From contig CAJNDS010002698.1 in the NCBI GenBank assembly GCA_905221605.1, forward strand, positions 142,089 through 206,088: DNA of 64,000 nucleotides. Reading direction: 5' to 3'. This stretch comes from Symbiodinium natans. Lineage: Eukaryota; Sar; Dinophyceae; Suessiales; Symbiodiniaceae. Of the stretch, positions 20,601-29,786 are shown piece by piece; position 1 is the first letter of the stretch; each line of letters begins with the position of its first letter. The notes beneath the pieces are model-generated. The model had not been told where the DNA came from. It did not search any database and saw only the letters and a program-made list of their open reading frames with translations. The translations under genes were made by a program, and so were the position numbers.

Positions 20601-23537
20601 GGGAGTTTTTGTTTCGGGGGGGTTTCGGTTTAGGGGGGTTTAGAGGGGTTTTGAGTTTGGGGGGGGGGGGGGGGCGGGCTTAGGGGTTTAGGGTTTATTG
20701 AGGATGTTGGGATGAGGCTCATAGGGCTTTTGGTTTGGGTTTCAGGTTCAAGATTCAGGGTTAGGGTTCTGAAGGCTTCATTTGGGATGGCCGCAACCCC
20801 CCAAAGCATCAACAACGCGAACGTTTGAAACAAAAAGGGACGATGATGCGCGCCAGGGTCGTTTTTGGGACCAGTTTAGAACCCCTGCGGGAGACCCAAA
20901 AACTGCGTCCAGGAACCCAAATTAGGTGGGGTCTAGCACGTGTTGTGCGATAAACAGTGTACCTAAATATGGATGCTCTTCAGAAGCCGCGTTTGGACCT
21001 CAATGTTGGCTTCCCAACCGTGTCGGCGGTATATGCCCCCACGCGGGATAGCTGAAGCGGGCTGGCGCCTAGCGGCGGGACCACGGGCGTGCCCGGAGTT
21101 TAAGAGCCTCTGGCTCAGGCTGAAGACCGCCTTTCCTGAAAGCCGAAACGGGGGAGGGGGGGGGGGTAGGAGGTGGGGAGGCAAGGTCATGTCCTGACCC
21201 CCATCACCCCTCGCTTAACGGCCTATGGTCCCTGAATTCATGCACCGGTGTGGGTTGCACGGTCCTCCATGGAAAATTTGGAGGGTGTGAGGAGGGTGTG
21301 AGGGGGAAAGGGGAGGGTTCCTCCCCAGAACCATCCAACTAACCACCCTAAACTGCCCGCACCCTGGGTTTAGGGTTTGGGGTTGAGGGTTTCGGGTTTA
21401 GGGGTTTTCAGGTAACCCTAAACCCCTAAACCCCACACCCTAACCCTAGACACCCTAAACCCTAGACACCCCAAACCCTAGACACCCGAAACCCTAAACC
21501 CCAAACCCTAGACACCCTAACCTCTCTCTTTGCCAGACCCCTTCGCGCCGGGATTTGATCCTCGGCGACAGCTGGGAGTCGCGAGAAGCCACGCGCAGCT
21601 GGAAGCTGCAAGAAGCTTCCCTTTTGAGGGTTTAGGGTTGCGGTGACTGTTTTTAAACATGTGGAGGGCGGGCCCGGGACACGAGCCACAGAGGTAGTAT
21701 AAAATATCTATTTAAATTTCCGTGTGTTTAAATGTGTAATCTAAGTGCCCTTGCTTTGCCCTGCAACTCGCCGACGCCGACTTCGAGAACGACAAAGGGT
21801 TTGGAACTTTTCAGGGGTTTGGATACTCGTGGACTCCCAGGGGGGCCTTTGGGTTTCTGGGCTTTAGCAGGCTTTTCAGGGCCGCGGGAAGCCAGAAAAC
21901 ACCCTTGGACAATGTCCTAGGTTTCTGTGGTTTTGGGGCCTTTCAGGGGTGGAAGAAGCCAGAAAACACCCTAGGACAATGTCCTAGGTTTCTGTGAGCT
22001 TTGGGGCCGTCCTAGGTTTCTGTGGGTTTGGGGCCTTTCAGGGATAGGAAGAAGCCAGAAAACACCCTAGCACAATGTCCTAGGTTTCTGTGGGCTTTGG
22101 GGTCTTTCAGGGTGGGGAGAGCCCAGAAAACACCCTAGGACAATGTCCTAGGTTTCTGTGGTTTGGGGCTCTAAAAGCAACTTCTGAAAATGCACCCTCC
22201 GGGGTTCGAGCCCGGGCTTCAGGTCACAAGCTCAATCGCTCTGCCACTAGGCCATTTGGCCTGTGCCTTTTCAGATTCGAAGAAGCTAATATTCGAGATT
22301 TAAGCTTACAATTGCTCGTTTTGGGCCCGGCTCCGGTCCCGATCGCGTTTTTGCATTTTGTCCTTTTCGGACTTGCATCATGGGAACTCCCCAAACCCCG
22401 TCAGTGGGCCTTGTTGAAGCTGTTCTGAAAGTCCGCGGGACCCCAAACAGATTCAGAACCAAAGCAAAAAAACCTAGGACATTGTCCTAGGGCTTTCCCT
22501 GTCACCTAAGCCAAGGGTAAGCCCCCCAAGCCCCCGAACCTCCTCAAAGAACCAAAGAAAAAAAAGTCTCGCCGCTGAAAGCCTCCAAGCCTTACAAAAG
22601 CCTGAACCCAACCGACGGCAGGCAGCCGACCTGGGAGACCTCTTCCACAGAAGGTCATTTTAATGGTTATGTTTTCCGGATGTTTAAAAACGGGGCGGCC
22701 CCACCCAACCCCTCACGGAGGTAGTATAAAATATTTGTTTTATTTATTTAAATGTCCGCATGTTTAAAAATAGGCACCGTGGGGTTTAGGGCTTAGTGTT
22801 TAGGATTCAGGGTTTACGGTTTAGGGTCTAGGATGCAGGGCTTAGGGTTTAGGGTTTAGGGTTTAGGGTTTAGGGTTTAGGGTTTAGGGTTTAGGGTTTA
22901 GGGTTTAGGGTTTAGGGTTTAGGGTTTAGGATTCAGGGTTCAGGGTTCAGGGTTTAGAGCCTTCAGCTCGAAACGCTAGACGCTGAATCCTAAAGCTAAA
23001 GTCAAGCAGGGCTGCCGCAGAAGCTGAGTTTTGGCCAAGTACGTGCCCTGCAAGGTTGATTTACACAAAGGGTCGATGCTTGGCTGCTGAGGGTACTTAG
23101 TAGGGTCCCGTTTCGGGTACCCTTAAGAGGGTTTAGGGTTTAGGGTTTAGGGTTTAGGGTTTAGGGTTTAGGGTTTAGGGTTTAGGGTTTAGGTAAGAGG
23201 GCTGATCATTTATAAGAGTTAGATCAGCCCCACCATCCGAAGCCGCAGTCTTGCCGCTAAACCCTAAACCCTAAACCCTAAACACTAAACCCTAAACCCT
23301 AAACCCTAAACCCTAAACCCTAAACCCTAAACCCTAAACCCTAAACCCTAAACCCTAAACCCTAAACCCTAAACCCTAAACCCTAAACCCTAAACCCCGA
23401 TCTTCCTGTGAAGCCTTTTCCCACGTTTCTCCGGCATCTGAGGCAGAATGCACTACTCGGACTTGTACCCCGAGGACTTCGCCGTCAACATGCAAAGGCG
23501 CACGCCTGCGAAGCCGGCGAGGCGGCGATCCGGCTAA
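17604..23537 (+). CDS. Unassigned basic/helical multi-exon gene with clear start and stop exons
   Basis: First exon 17604-17674 reads MALTRAGRALEARVAALSEE. Following exons include 18502-18571 (DAAHKRTIQKLIDETKES), 18831-18872 (RLEEQMQAPEG), 19379-19415 (HRRALRRACKAQ), 20059-20114 (AAHFKAHLNASPALLG), 20522-20574 (TRSLRLRGTPTRSPAHPK, GC donor), about 21060-21148 (CPEFKSLWLRLKTAFPES), 21537-21628 (DLILGDSWESREATRSW), about 21759-21797 (ALQLADADFENDK), 22613-22652 (RRQAADLGDLFHRR) and 23010-23054 (LPQKLSFGQVRALQ). The last exon, 23447-23537, reads MHYSDLYPEDFAVNMQRR and ends with TAA. Early exons look coiled-coil. I do not recognise the family, and some exons may belong to a neighbour. All introns carry telomere-type repeats. 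Confidence 0.5.
17908..18030. repeat. Three tandem 45-48 bp units (AACCAACCCC family, F5)
   Basis: Three copies of a unit with the core TTGTAAAATAACCAACCCC followed by AAAAGGGTAA. A related two-copy version with AGAAAGTAACCAACCCAA is at 48000-48125. Each unit can fold because CCAACCCC and GGGTAATTGTTGG-like parts alternate. Confidence 0.65.
18357..18455. mobile_element. Small inverted-repeat element, family F4, copy 1
   Basis: It begins TACCCCCTGGTTCTTAGTAGGGATTG and ends near CATTCCCTCATTCCATAC. The same layout recurs at 18706-18815. The outer parts are approximate inverted complements. There is no coding capacity. Confidence 0.5.
18706..18815. mobile_element. Small inverted-repeat element, family F4, copy 2
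   Basis: It begins TTCCCCCTGGTTCCTAGTAG, has the central GGGGTACCTCATTCCCTC, and closes with CTACTAAGAACCAGCC, an inverted complement of the start (GGTTCYTAGTAGG). Only 250 bases from copy 1, so the pair may reflect local duplication. Confidence 0.55.
20171..20510 (+). repeat. Two (CCCTAAA)n arrays
   Basis: Arrays of about 13 and 12 units at 20171-20262 and 20425-20510, separated by a short unique stretch. The second ends 11 bases before the exon at 20522. Confidence 0.95.
21640..21735. repeat. Dispersed repeat with GAGGTAGTATAAAATAT core
   Basis: A segment with TGTTTTTAAACATGTGG, then GAGGTAGTATAAAATATC, then TTTAAAT recurs at about 22660-22780 with small changes. The two copies flank the palindrome repeat cluster at 21890-22165. 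This could be a duplicated end of a larger element. Confidence 0.6.
21890..22165. repeat. Tandem repeat of about 80-90 bp carrying a 19-bp palindrome
   Basis: Four units contain AGCCAGAAAACACC followed by the palindrome CCTAGGACAATGTCCTAGG (exact at 21970-21988 and 22134-22152; one-base changes at 21903-21921 and 22067-22085), then TTTCTGTGG and TTTGGGGCCTTTCAGGG. A further palindrome copy in the other orientation is at 22472-22490. Confidence 0.8.
22175..22262 (-). other. tRNA-like sequence, probably a SINE head
   Basis: On the - strand the sequence reads TGGCCTAGTGGCAGAGCG, which matches a Pol III A box, and about 30 bases later CCGGGCTCGAACCCCGG, a perfect T-stem with a near-consensus B box. 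The distance is too short for a full anticodon arm plus variable loop, so I read it as a tRNA-derived retroelement relic rather than a working tRNA. It sits between the palindrome repeats and the second GAGGTAGTATAAAATAT copy. Confidence 0.45.
22834..22951 (+). repeat. (TTTAGGG)n array
   Basis: About 14 units with degenerate TTCAGGG edges, inside the multi-exon gene 17604-23537. Confidence 0.95.
23129..23397. repeat. Facing telomere-type arrays around a short stem-loop
   Basis: (TTTAGGG)9 at 23129-23193 and (CCCTAAA)20 at 23257-23397 face each other. Between them GGGCTGATC and GATCAGCCC (about 23199-23231) form their own inverted repeat. The whole intron segment can fold into one long hairpin. 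The last exon of the gene follows at 23447. Confidence 0.9.
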
Positions 23538-23748
23538 ACGCCCTACACCCTAAACCCTAAACCCTAAACCCTAAACCCTAAACCCTAAACCCTAAACCCT
23601 AAGCCCTAAGCCCTAAACCCTAAACCCTAATCCTAGACCCTAAACCCTGAACTCCTTACCTTAAGCCCCACAGGTCCAAAGCTCTCCAAACCTTAGACTT
23701 GGCCCCATGTCTGCTAGTGATGCTACTGTCCTTAGTTGACTTCGGAGA

Positions 23749-26401
23749 TGGACCCTTTCCCGCATCAGGCAAACAGAGTGCCAGCGAGATCAGACGCTCT
23801 CCGCGTTCAAGCGGGCACAGCAGGAGCGACTCGGTTCAATTGCCCGTGCATCCCTTAGCACAGCTCTCACCCTGTTGAGGCAAAGGGGTGTTGCTTTCGG
23901 GTTGGTTCTCTAGGGCTTTCGGTTTAGGGTTTCGGACATCTAAATGTCTAAATGCTGTGAAGCATGCATAGTTTGGCCCAGACTTCCCTCAACCCTAAAC
24001 CCTAAACCCGGAACCCTAAACCCTAAACCCTAGTAGGCCGTAGCGGTTCAGGGCGCCAGGGGCTGCCAAGTCGCGTCGGCATGGGTTCCCCAACTGAGGC
24101 CCGAAGGGAACGACGTGAGCCACCACCTGATGCAGTGCCACCGCGACTGGTGGCATCATCAACGGCAGATGCTCATGAAGGACCCTCGAGTTAGGGCTTG
24201 CAGATTGCAGGGCTTGCCACTCCCATATCCAACTCATGGGAGGGGGGGATCATACAGTGTGTTCATGTTGGAGCCCCCTTCCTCAACTTAAACAACGAAC
24301 GTTCTAACATCGAACCTTAAGAGAGAGGCAGCGAGGGTGCACCGTCAATCGTTGTCGGAAGTCAAGGGTTTTGGGGTTTTGGGTGTAGGGTTAGCGTATA
24401 AATCCTCCCAGATTCAGATCAGCACTTGACATGTTGAGATCTTCGAACCTTCAGGCGGAGGGATTACGGTCTTACTGTACGTGTCAGACCGTGAACATGC
24501 CGGGGCAATGTGGAAAGCAGGCATTCCTTAGACTCGACTCGGAAAGTAACGAACATGGGGCCGAGAGTCAAGATTGTTGCTACGCTGAGGCGAGGCTCCC
24601 TATTAATACTCACGGAAAACAGGCAATGGTTCCGAAATGGGAGGGTCGAGTTATTGGATGTGGAGTTCCGAGGGCCGAAGGCATGCGAAAGTGTAGAACT
24701 TCCGAGCTTGCGAGTTCAAAGGGCTTGGTGCAATACCTGATTGCTTGAAGGATATGGGCTGCTCGCCTGCGCACGGCTAGTGACAGTTTTGGCCCCGCAG
24801 ATGCGTGGGCCTACCCCCCCCCCCCCCCGGAGGTAAGACAGGGTTTAGGGTTTAGGGTTTAGGGTTTGGGGTTTAGGGTTTAGGGTTTAGGGTTTAGGGT
24901 TTAGGGTTACCCGCACCTTGAGCCATTGCACGCCAGAGCCCCACCCCCTCAGCCCTTGCAGGAAGTGGAACGGCAGGTCAGGCACATCGACTTCTCGCAT
25001 CCGGGCCCAAGAGTTCCTACACTCCCCAGGCATCAGAGCCACCAAGCTTAAGTAGGGGTTGATATTATACCTGGGGGAGCTGTTGTTATAAGGGACCCAA
25101 CATGTGCTTCCCCATATATCATTGTTTGCTGCCCATGAAACATCAGACGCAGTTTTGGGGGCCACGCCGTCCGGGCAGGAGCTTCTCAAGGCCGTCATCC
25201 GAAGCCAACCCTGAACGTCCATCGGTCTTGGGAGCAACCTATAATATATGATATTATCACAAGAAAGCCTTATACCCTAAGCACGAAACCTTAAACCCCA
25301 AACCCCTAAATCCCAAACCCTAAACCCTCAACCCTAAACCCTCAGCCCTAAGAAGGCCCTTCCTGCACCGATCCTGAGACCTACGAGAACCCTTGCTTAG
25401 GATGTTCCCCCTCATACTAACAATGCTTAATCCGGGATTATCGTACCCCCCCCCTACTATAATCCCTGTTAAGGACTGTTAGTATAAGGGGGGAACACCC
25501 CAAACCCCAAACCCCAAACCGCAAACCCCAAACCCCAAACCCCAAACCCTAAACTCTAACCCTAAACCCTAAACCCTAAACCCTAAACCCTAAACCCTAA
25601 ACCCTAAACCCTAAACCCCAAACCCCAAACCCCAAACCCTAAACCCTTTGCCAAGGTAGGGCCGATGCCCTGAGCCATGGGATGCCAAAGCTTTCCGGGG
25701 CTCGGAGTTTAGGACTAGGAGTTTAGTTGGGGCCCCCAAAGCCACAAAAACAGAAGGATCCTCTGGGTTTAGGGTTTAGGGTTTAGGGTTTAGGATCCTG
25801 ATTCTTCGGAAAGAAAGGGCCCCTTTATGGGGGGACTCTAGAGAACCATGTTTATGTTTGTAGAATCCTGATGTTTTGTGGGTTTTTTGTGTGGCCCCCA
25901 TTTTATATGCTCTGCGGAGGCGGAGGGGCTTTAAGGCTCTGGAGGCTTTGCGAAACCCTAAACCAGACCCTAAAACCTAAACCCTAAACCCTAAACAGGC
26001 AGGGTTGAGGGAGGGGGGTTTGGAGTTTATAGGGTCCAGGGTGGAGGGTGCGCTGCGAGGGGCTTAGGGTACGAGGCTTAGGGTTTCGGGTTTAGGGTTT
26101 AGGGTTTAGGGTTTAGGGGTTAGGGTTTAGGGTTTAGGGTTTAGGGTTTAGGGTCAACTCGGTGAACCCTCTTCGCCTTCCGCCAGCTTGGCCTTGCCAA
26201 CTGCACTGTGGGGAGAAGGAATCGGAAGCCAGATAGGCGGTTAAGGGTGCGGGGAAAACCAAAAACTCTAAACCCTAAACCCTAAACCCTAAACCCTTAA
26301 CCCTAAACCCTAAACCCTAAACCCTAAACCCTAAACCCTAAGGGGGGTTTGGGATTTAGTGTTTAAACCGACAAGGGCACCCTTCCTGTCGAGCCACCGC
26401 C
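23749..26401 (+). CDS. Unassigned exons between two genes
   Basis: 23749-23879 reads WTLSRIRQTECQRDQTLS then AFKRAQQERLGSIARASLS and ends GAG|GCAAAG. 24060-24190 reads CQVASAWVPQLRPEGNDV then HHLMQCHRDWWHHQRQML. 26187-26236 reads LGLANCTVGRRNRKPD and ends with a GC donor. About 26376-26401 reads GTLPVEPPP. The first two are long, stop-free and Arg/Gln/His-rich in the coding frame. Whether these form one gene is inference from strand and order. No family recognised and no start or stop assigned. Confidence 0.4.
24907..25237 (-). CDS. Minus-strand open frame, candidate exon
   Basis: A 116-codon open frame on the - strand reads among others MREVDVPDLPFHFLQGLRGW and NDIWGSTCWVPYNNSS. Its composition looks more protein-like than the surrounding shadow frames, and no + strand exon overlaps it. 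It would be the only gene on this strand. I recognise no family. Confidence 0.25.
25401..25500. mobile_element. Small inverted-repeat element, family F1, copy 1
   Basis: The left end GATGTTCCCCCTCATACTAA and the right end TTAGTATAAGGGGGGAACAC are inverted complements. The inner parts CTTAATCCGGGATTAT and ATAATCCCTGTTAAGG also pair, leaving a C-run loop. There is no coding capacity. Copies at 40708-40803 and 45044-45223 share the ends. Confidence 0.75.
25498..25646 (+). repeat. (CCCCAAA)n/(CCCTAAA)n array abutting an F1 element
   Basis: Units alternate between CCCCAAA and CCCTAAA. The array starts at the right end of the F1 element. Similar TTTAGGG and CCCTAAA tracts follow at 26076-26152 and 26270-26340. 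Confidence 0.9.
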
Positions 26402-26420
26402 GGTTTGTAAGGCTTAGAAT

Positions 26421-29400
26421 GGTTCAATCATGGCTTCTGGTGCCTTCGGTAATTACTCTGAAGCTCCGGCTCTAATTCAGTCCCACGGCCAGGGCTCCAT
26501 GAAGTGTTCCAAAAGTAAGGGCCTGTTTTCAACTATATGGAATGCTTTTTTGGCAGCTTTTTGCCCACAACTTGCGGGTGGACCCGAGGCCCTCTTATGT
26601 ACCCTGGACTCCCTACCTAGAGGTGGCCCTGTTTCATCGGTCTTTCGGGCACGCTTCTCGGGGAGGTTTTAGTGTCTAAAGGGTGAGGATGTTTTCCTCT
26701 CATCAAAAGGACCCCCTTTTTTTTCAGCTGAAGCCGGCCCCTTTCATGGCCCAACACAGCTCTCCAATGGAAGAGTCGCCCTGACTGCTGGGTCCATGAG
26801 GCTTCGAGACTCATGGAATTCCACCTGCATGCTTGGAAGGTTGCCACAAAAAACGGCCCGCGCGCTGGGTTTCCAGGGCTGTGTGGGGTCCGTGCTGTGG
26901 CAGGTGTATAGGGTTTGGGGTACCTCAGAGTTGAGGTTGAAGGCCTTTCTTTTGTGAGCGTTTGCTATCAGACTTCGACCGGCCCGGCCGCAAAGCGAGA
27001 CCCGTCCCTTGCTTGGGACAAGCAACCCACAGGCGCAGCCCATGCTGTCTCATGAGCCTCCGGGATGGTAGAGAGCTACTCATTCTGTAGCCCTGTAGAG
27101 TCACCATGCTGCTTGAAACGAGGTGGCTGACCTACCATCTCAGCATTTGTTTTGCGGACTAAGCCCTGAATTCCAGGCGATTGGGCACTGTCTTCAGTGG
27201 CAACATGCCGTGATCGCCTTTGATGGCTCCAGTGACCTTTGGACACCCGACTCTTTCCGTGACCGAGAACTCCGCGAGCCATGCCCGTTTCCGGTGCCGG
27301 TGTCTTGGTCGTTTCCTTGGTCCAGCTTGCCTGGGCGCAGTATGAGATCCCCCAAGCGGCGATGGTGCCAAAGGGCTACGTCACCCCCGGCTGCTTCCAG
27401 GACAACTTGGAGGACAACCAGGTGTACTACCAACGCGTCAAAGACATGTTCAATCCGCATCAGACAAACACGTACTGCGGCGGCAACCTTTCCTTGAACG
27501 TGAACCATCCCTGCACGTGGTGCGGCGGCCAGGCGCAAATGACCGTCGGACCAGTAATCAACCAGTGCCAGTGGAGCATGCGTGCTTTCCACTGGCATGA
27601 CAGTTCCAACGAATGGGGCTCCTTAACGCAAGGGGTCATGCAGGTGTACCTTGCCTCACCCAACAGCTTGCCGTGGAAGGTGAGCGTGAACACCATTGGA
27701 GCTGGCGGCGTTTGGTTCTTCCCAATGGGATGGCCCCACGCGTTCCTGTGTGTCTCCGAAGAAGGTTGCAACTACGTCTTGACCTTCGACGGTCCGCAGG
27801 CCGTTGCCGTGAACGACCACATGTTGGCCCAGAGCTATTCCTCCTTGCCTTCCAAGATTGCGTCCTTTGTCCAAGGTATGACGGAGGAAGAGTGGGCTAC
27901 GGCCAAGCCGAAGGTGGACAGCGTGGTGCCGGACTTCTATGTGAATGTGAACCCCGAGGAGTTCAAGTGGCTTGAGGAAGAGCTCGCTCTTCCGGCTGCC
28001 GTGAACGGTTCGGATGTCGAGGTCAAGGACAACCGTCCCAACCTGGGCGTGAACGTCGAGGTTTGGAACATCCGAACCGCGCAGTTCCCTTTTGCCACGC
28101 AGATGTCGCAGCAGCGCATCAAGCTCGGGTCCTGTGGCTTCCGGAGCCCGGTGTGGATCACCAACGCCAACGCGCTCATGACGGTGGTGAGCGGCAAAGT
28201 CAACGCCTTCGTTCAGGGCGGAATCAGCGGAGGCTTTGACATCGCAATCTCCGGGACGACCTACAACGGCACGAACCTCGAGGCCAACGACGCCTTCTAC
28301 TTCCCCATCCGCCGCAACTACTGGATTGAGGAGGGGCAGGTTTCAAGCGCTCCCCGAACCCCCTTACCAGCGTTCCTGTATGGTTTATAGAGGTTTATAG
28401 GGTTCATGGGGTTCATAGGGTTCAGAGGGTTTGTTATGGGGTTTAGGGAACGAGACGGACGCCCGCTCTGACGCCCATGCAGGAAGCCACTTGCGAGGAG
28501 GGCGCCGAGGCCGAGGTGATCGTGATCTTCGACGTCGGCGATTGGGTCGGCTTTGAGATGGCCGACGGCTTCGGCTGCCGCAACACCAACGGCGGGAGGG
28601 GGGAAGGGGCGGGGGGGTGGGGGTGTGGGGTTGGGGACGGGTTCGGTGCAGAAGCACTTTCTTTTGTTCGTCGAAGAAGAATCGTGCCAATTAGCCTGTG
28701 TACTGGAGTCAGGGCTCATCGTCAAGGGCGGCAAGGGCCTGGACTTTGCGCACGAAGCCGTGCCTTGACCAGCAGCTGATGGTGGTTGCTTGGGGGGGTT
28801 TCAGGGCGTTGAGGGCGTACATGAAGGATTGCAGAAGGGGCACGTGGTGTGCACCAGGCTTTGGGCGGCATCCACTGCCCGGAGACGGTTCCCAACGAGC
28901 CGCAGCTCCGCCAGAAGGAGCAGAAGGGACAGCTGCGCCGCCACCGCCAGGACGACGCCATGTCCTTCCTGCAGCAGCCTGGGAGCGGGGACACGGAGGA
29001 GAAGGTGGAGCTGTGAGCTGCAACCTCGCAAATTGGTCGCAGCCGATGTGGAGCCAGACGAGCCCACATTCTTCGTAGATATTTAGTGTTTCAGAGCGTT
29101 TCAGATTGAAATTGTTTCGGATAGTTTCAGACGTCTTCCAACACCCCCCTTTTGTAGCATCGTTCCCACGGCAGGGCCGGTATAGGGGGAGCTCCAGCGC
29201 GCTTTCCGCAGCGACAACCTGACTCTCGCTCATGTGCATACGTCTTATCGTGCATGGGAGCGACTCGAACAGGAGCTGTGAAGACCAAAAAAGGGCCCAT
29301 GGCTAGATCCATCACTGCCAAGATGGTATAGAGGTTGCCCTGTGAATATAGCCGTGTATGGTTCCAGGGCACACATCGACACATTCAGCCCTGGCCTGTG

Positions 29401-29786
29401 AGACATCTACCCGCTCGGGGCGCTGGCTCAAGCAGGGCAAGATAGCTAGAGGCCAAGGCGCACGCGAGACAAGTGACCTTGGGCTGCAATAGAAGCTTCA
29501 GAGCTCAAGGGCTCAGCCTTCCTTCCCCTAGACCCTAAACCCTAAACCGTCTATGCCCCTTAGCTTGACACACTTCAAAGCTCAACGCTGCTTTCACCTG
29601 CCCAGCGTGAACTGTCAGATCCCGGTTAGGGTTGAGGGTTGAGGGTTTAGGGGGAGGTTTAGAGGTAACCCTAAACGATTCCCTTTGCAGGGGTTGCCGG
29701 GGTTTGGGGTGGTTTGGGGTGGTTTGGGGCGGTTTGGGTGGGTGATAAGGAGTGCAAGGTTGATAAGGCAAGTTCTTTCGAGGCCT
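26421..29786 (+). repeat. Tandem duplication unit 1 (bicupin gene)
   Basis: The unit begins at GGTTCAATCATGG and recurs at 29787 and 33143. Its gene and downstream part are near identical to unit 2, including introns. The first 800 bases, upstream of the gene, are clearly diverged from units 2 and 3. Unit length 3366 bp. Confidence 0.9.
27281..29016 (+). CDS. Secreted bicupin protein, copy 1
   Basis: Four exons: 27281-28330, about 28483-28596, 28713-28763 and 28858-29016 (TGA). The ATG is supported by an in-frame TGA 21 bases upstream. Residues 1-19 form a signal peptide (MPVSGAGVLVVSLVQLAWA). Cupin domain 1 has FHWHDSSNEW (His104, His106, Glu111) and GWPHAF (His153), the Mn-type ligand set of oxalate decarboxylase/germin-like cupins. 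Cupin domain 2 (about 260-390) keeps the fold pattern but has VWITNANAL where the ligands should be, so it probably binds no metal. Exon 1 ends WIE at GAG|GAGGGG, a GA donor, and exon 2 continues EATCEEGAEAEVIVIFDV. The C-terminus reads QLRQKEQKGQLRRHRQDD and ends in EEKVEL. Sites for N-glycosylation include NLS and NGS. The exact enzyme activity is not predictable. Confidence 0.85.

Noticed and set aside
24431-24748. 105-codon open frame (MLRSSNLQAEGLRSYCT)
   Set aside because: A second frame is open over the same bases, neither looks like a protein family, and no splice context is evident.
27194-27598. Minus-strand frames repeated in all three cupin units
   Set aside because: They lie wholly opposite the conserved cupin exon; substitutions between copies fit the + strand protein.
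28709-29239. 176-codon minus-strand frame in units 1 and 2
   Set aside because: It is not kept open in unit 3 and overlaps the conserved last cupin exon on the other strand.
29420-29440. Possible dinoflagellate spliced-leader relic (TGGCTCAAG) in the cupin units
   Set aside because: Only 9 bases match the 3' part of the leader, it lies about 1.2 kb before the next start codon, and a match this short is expected by chance.
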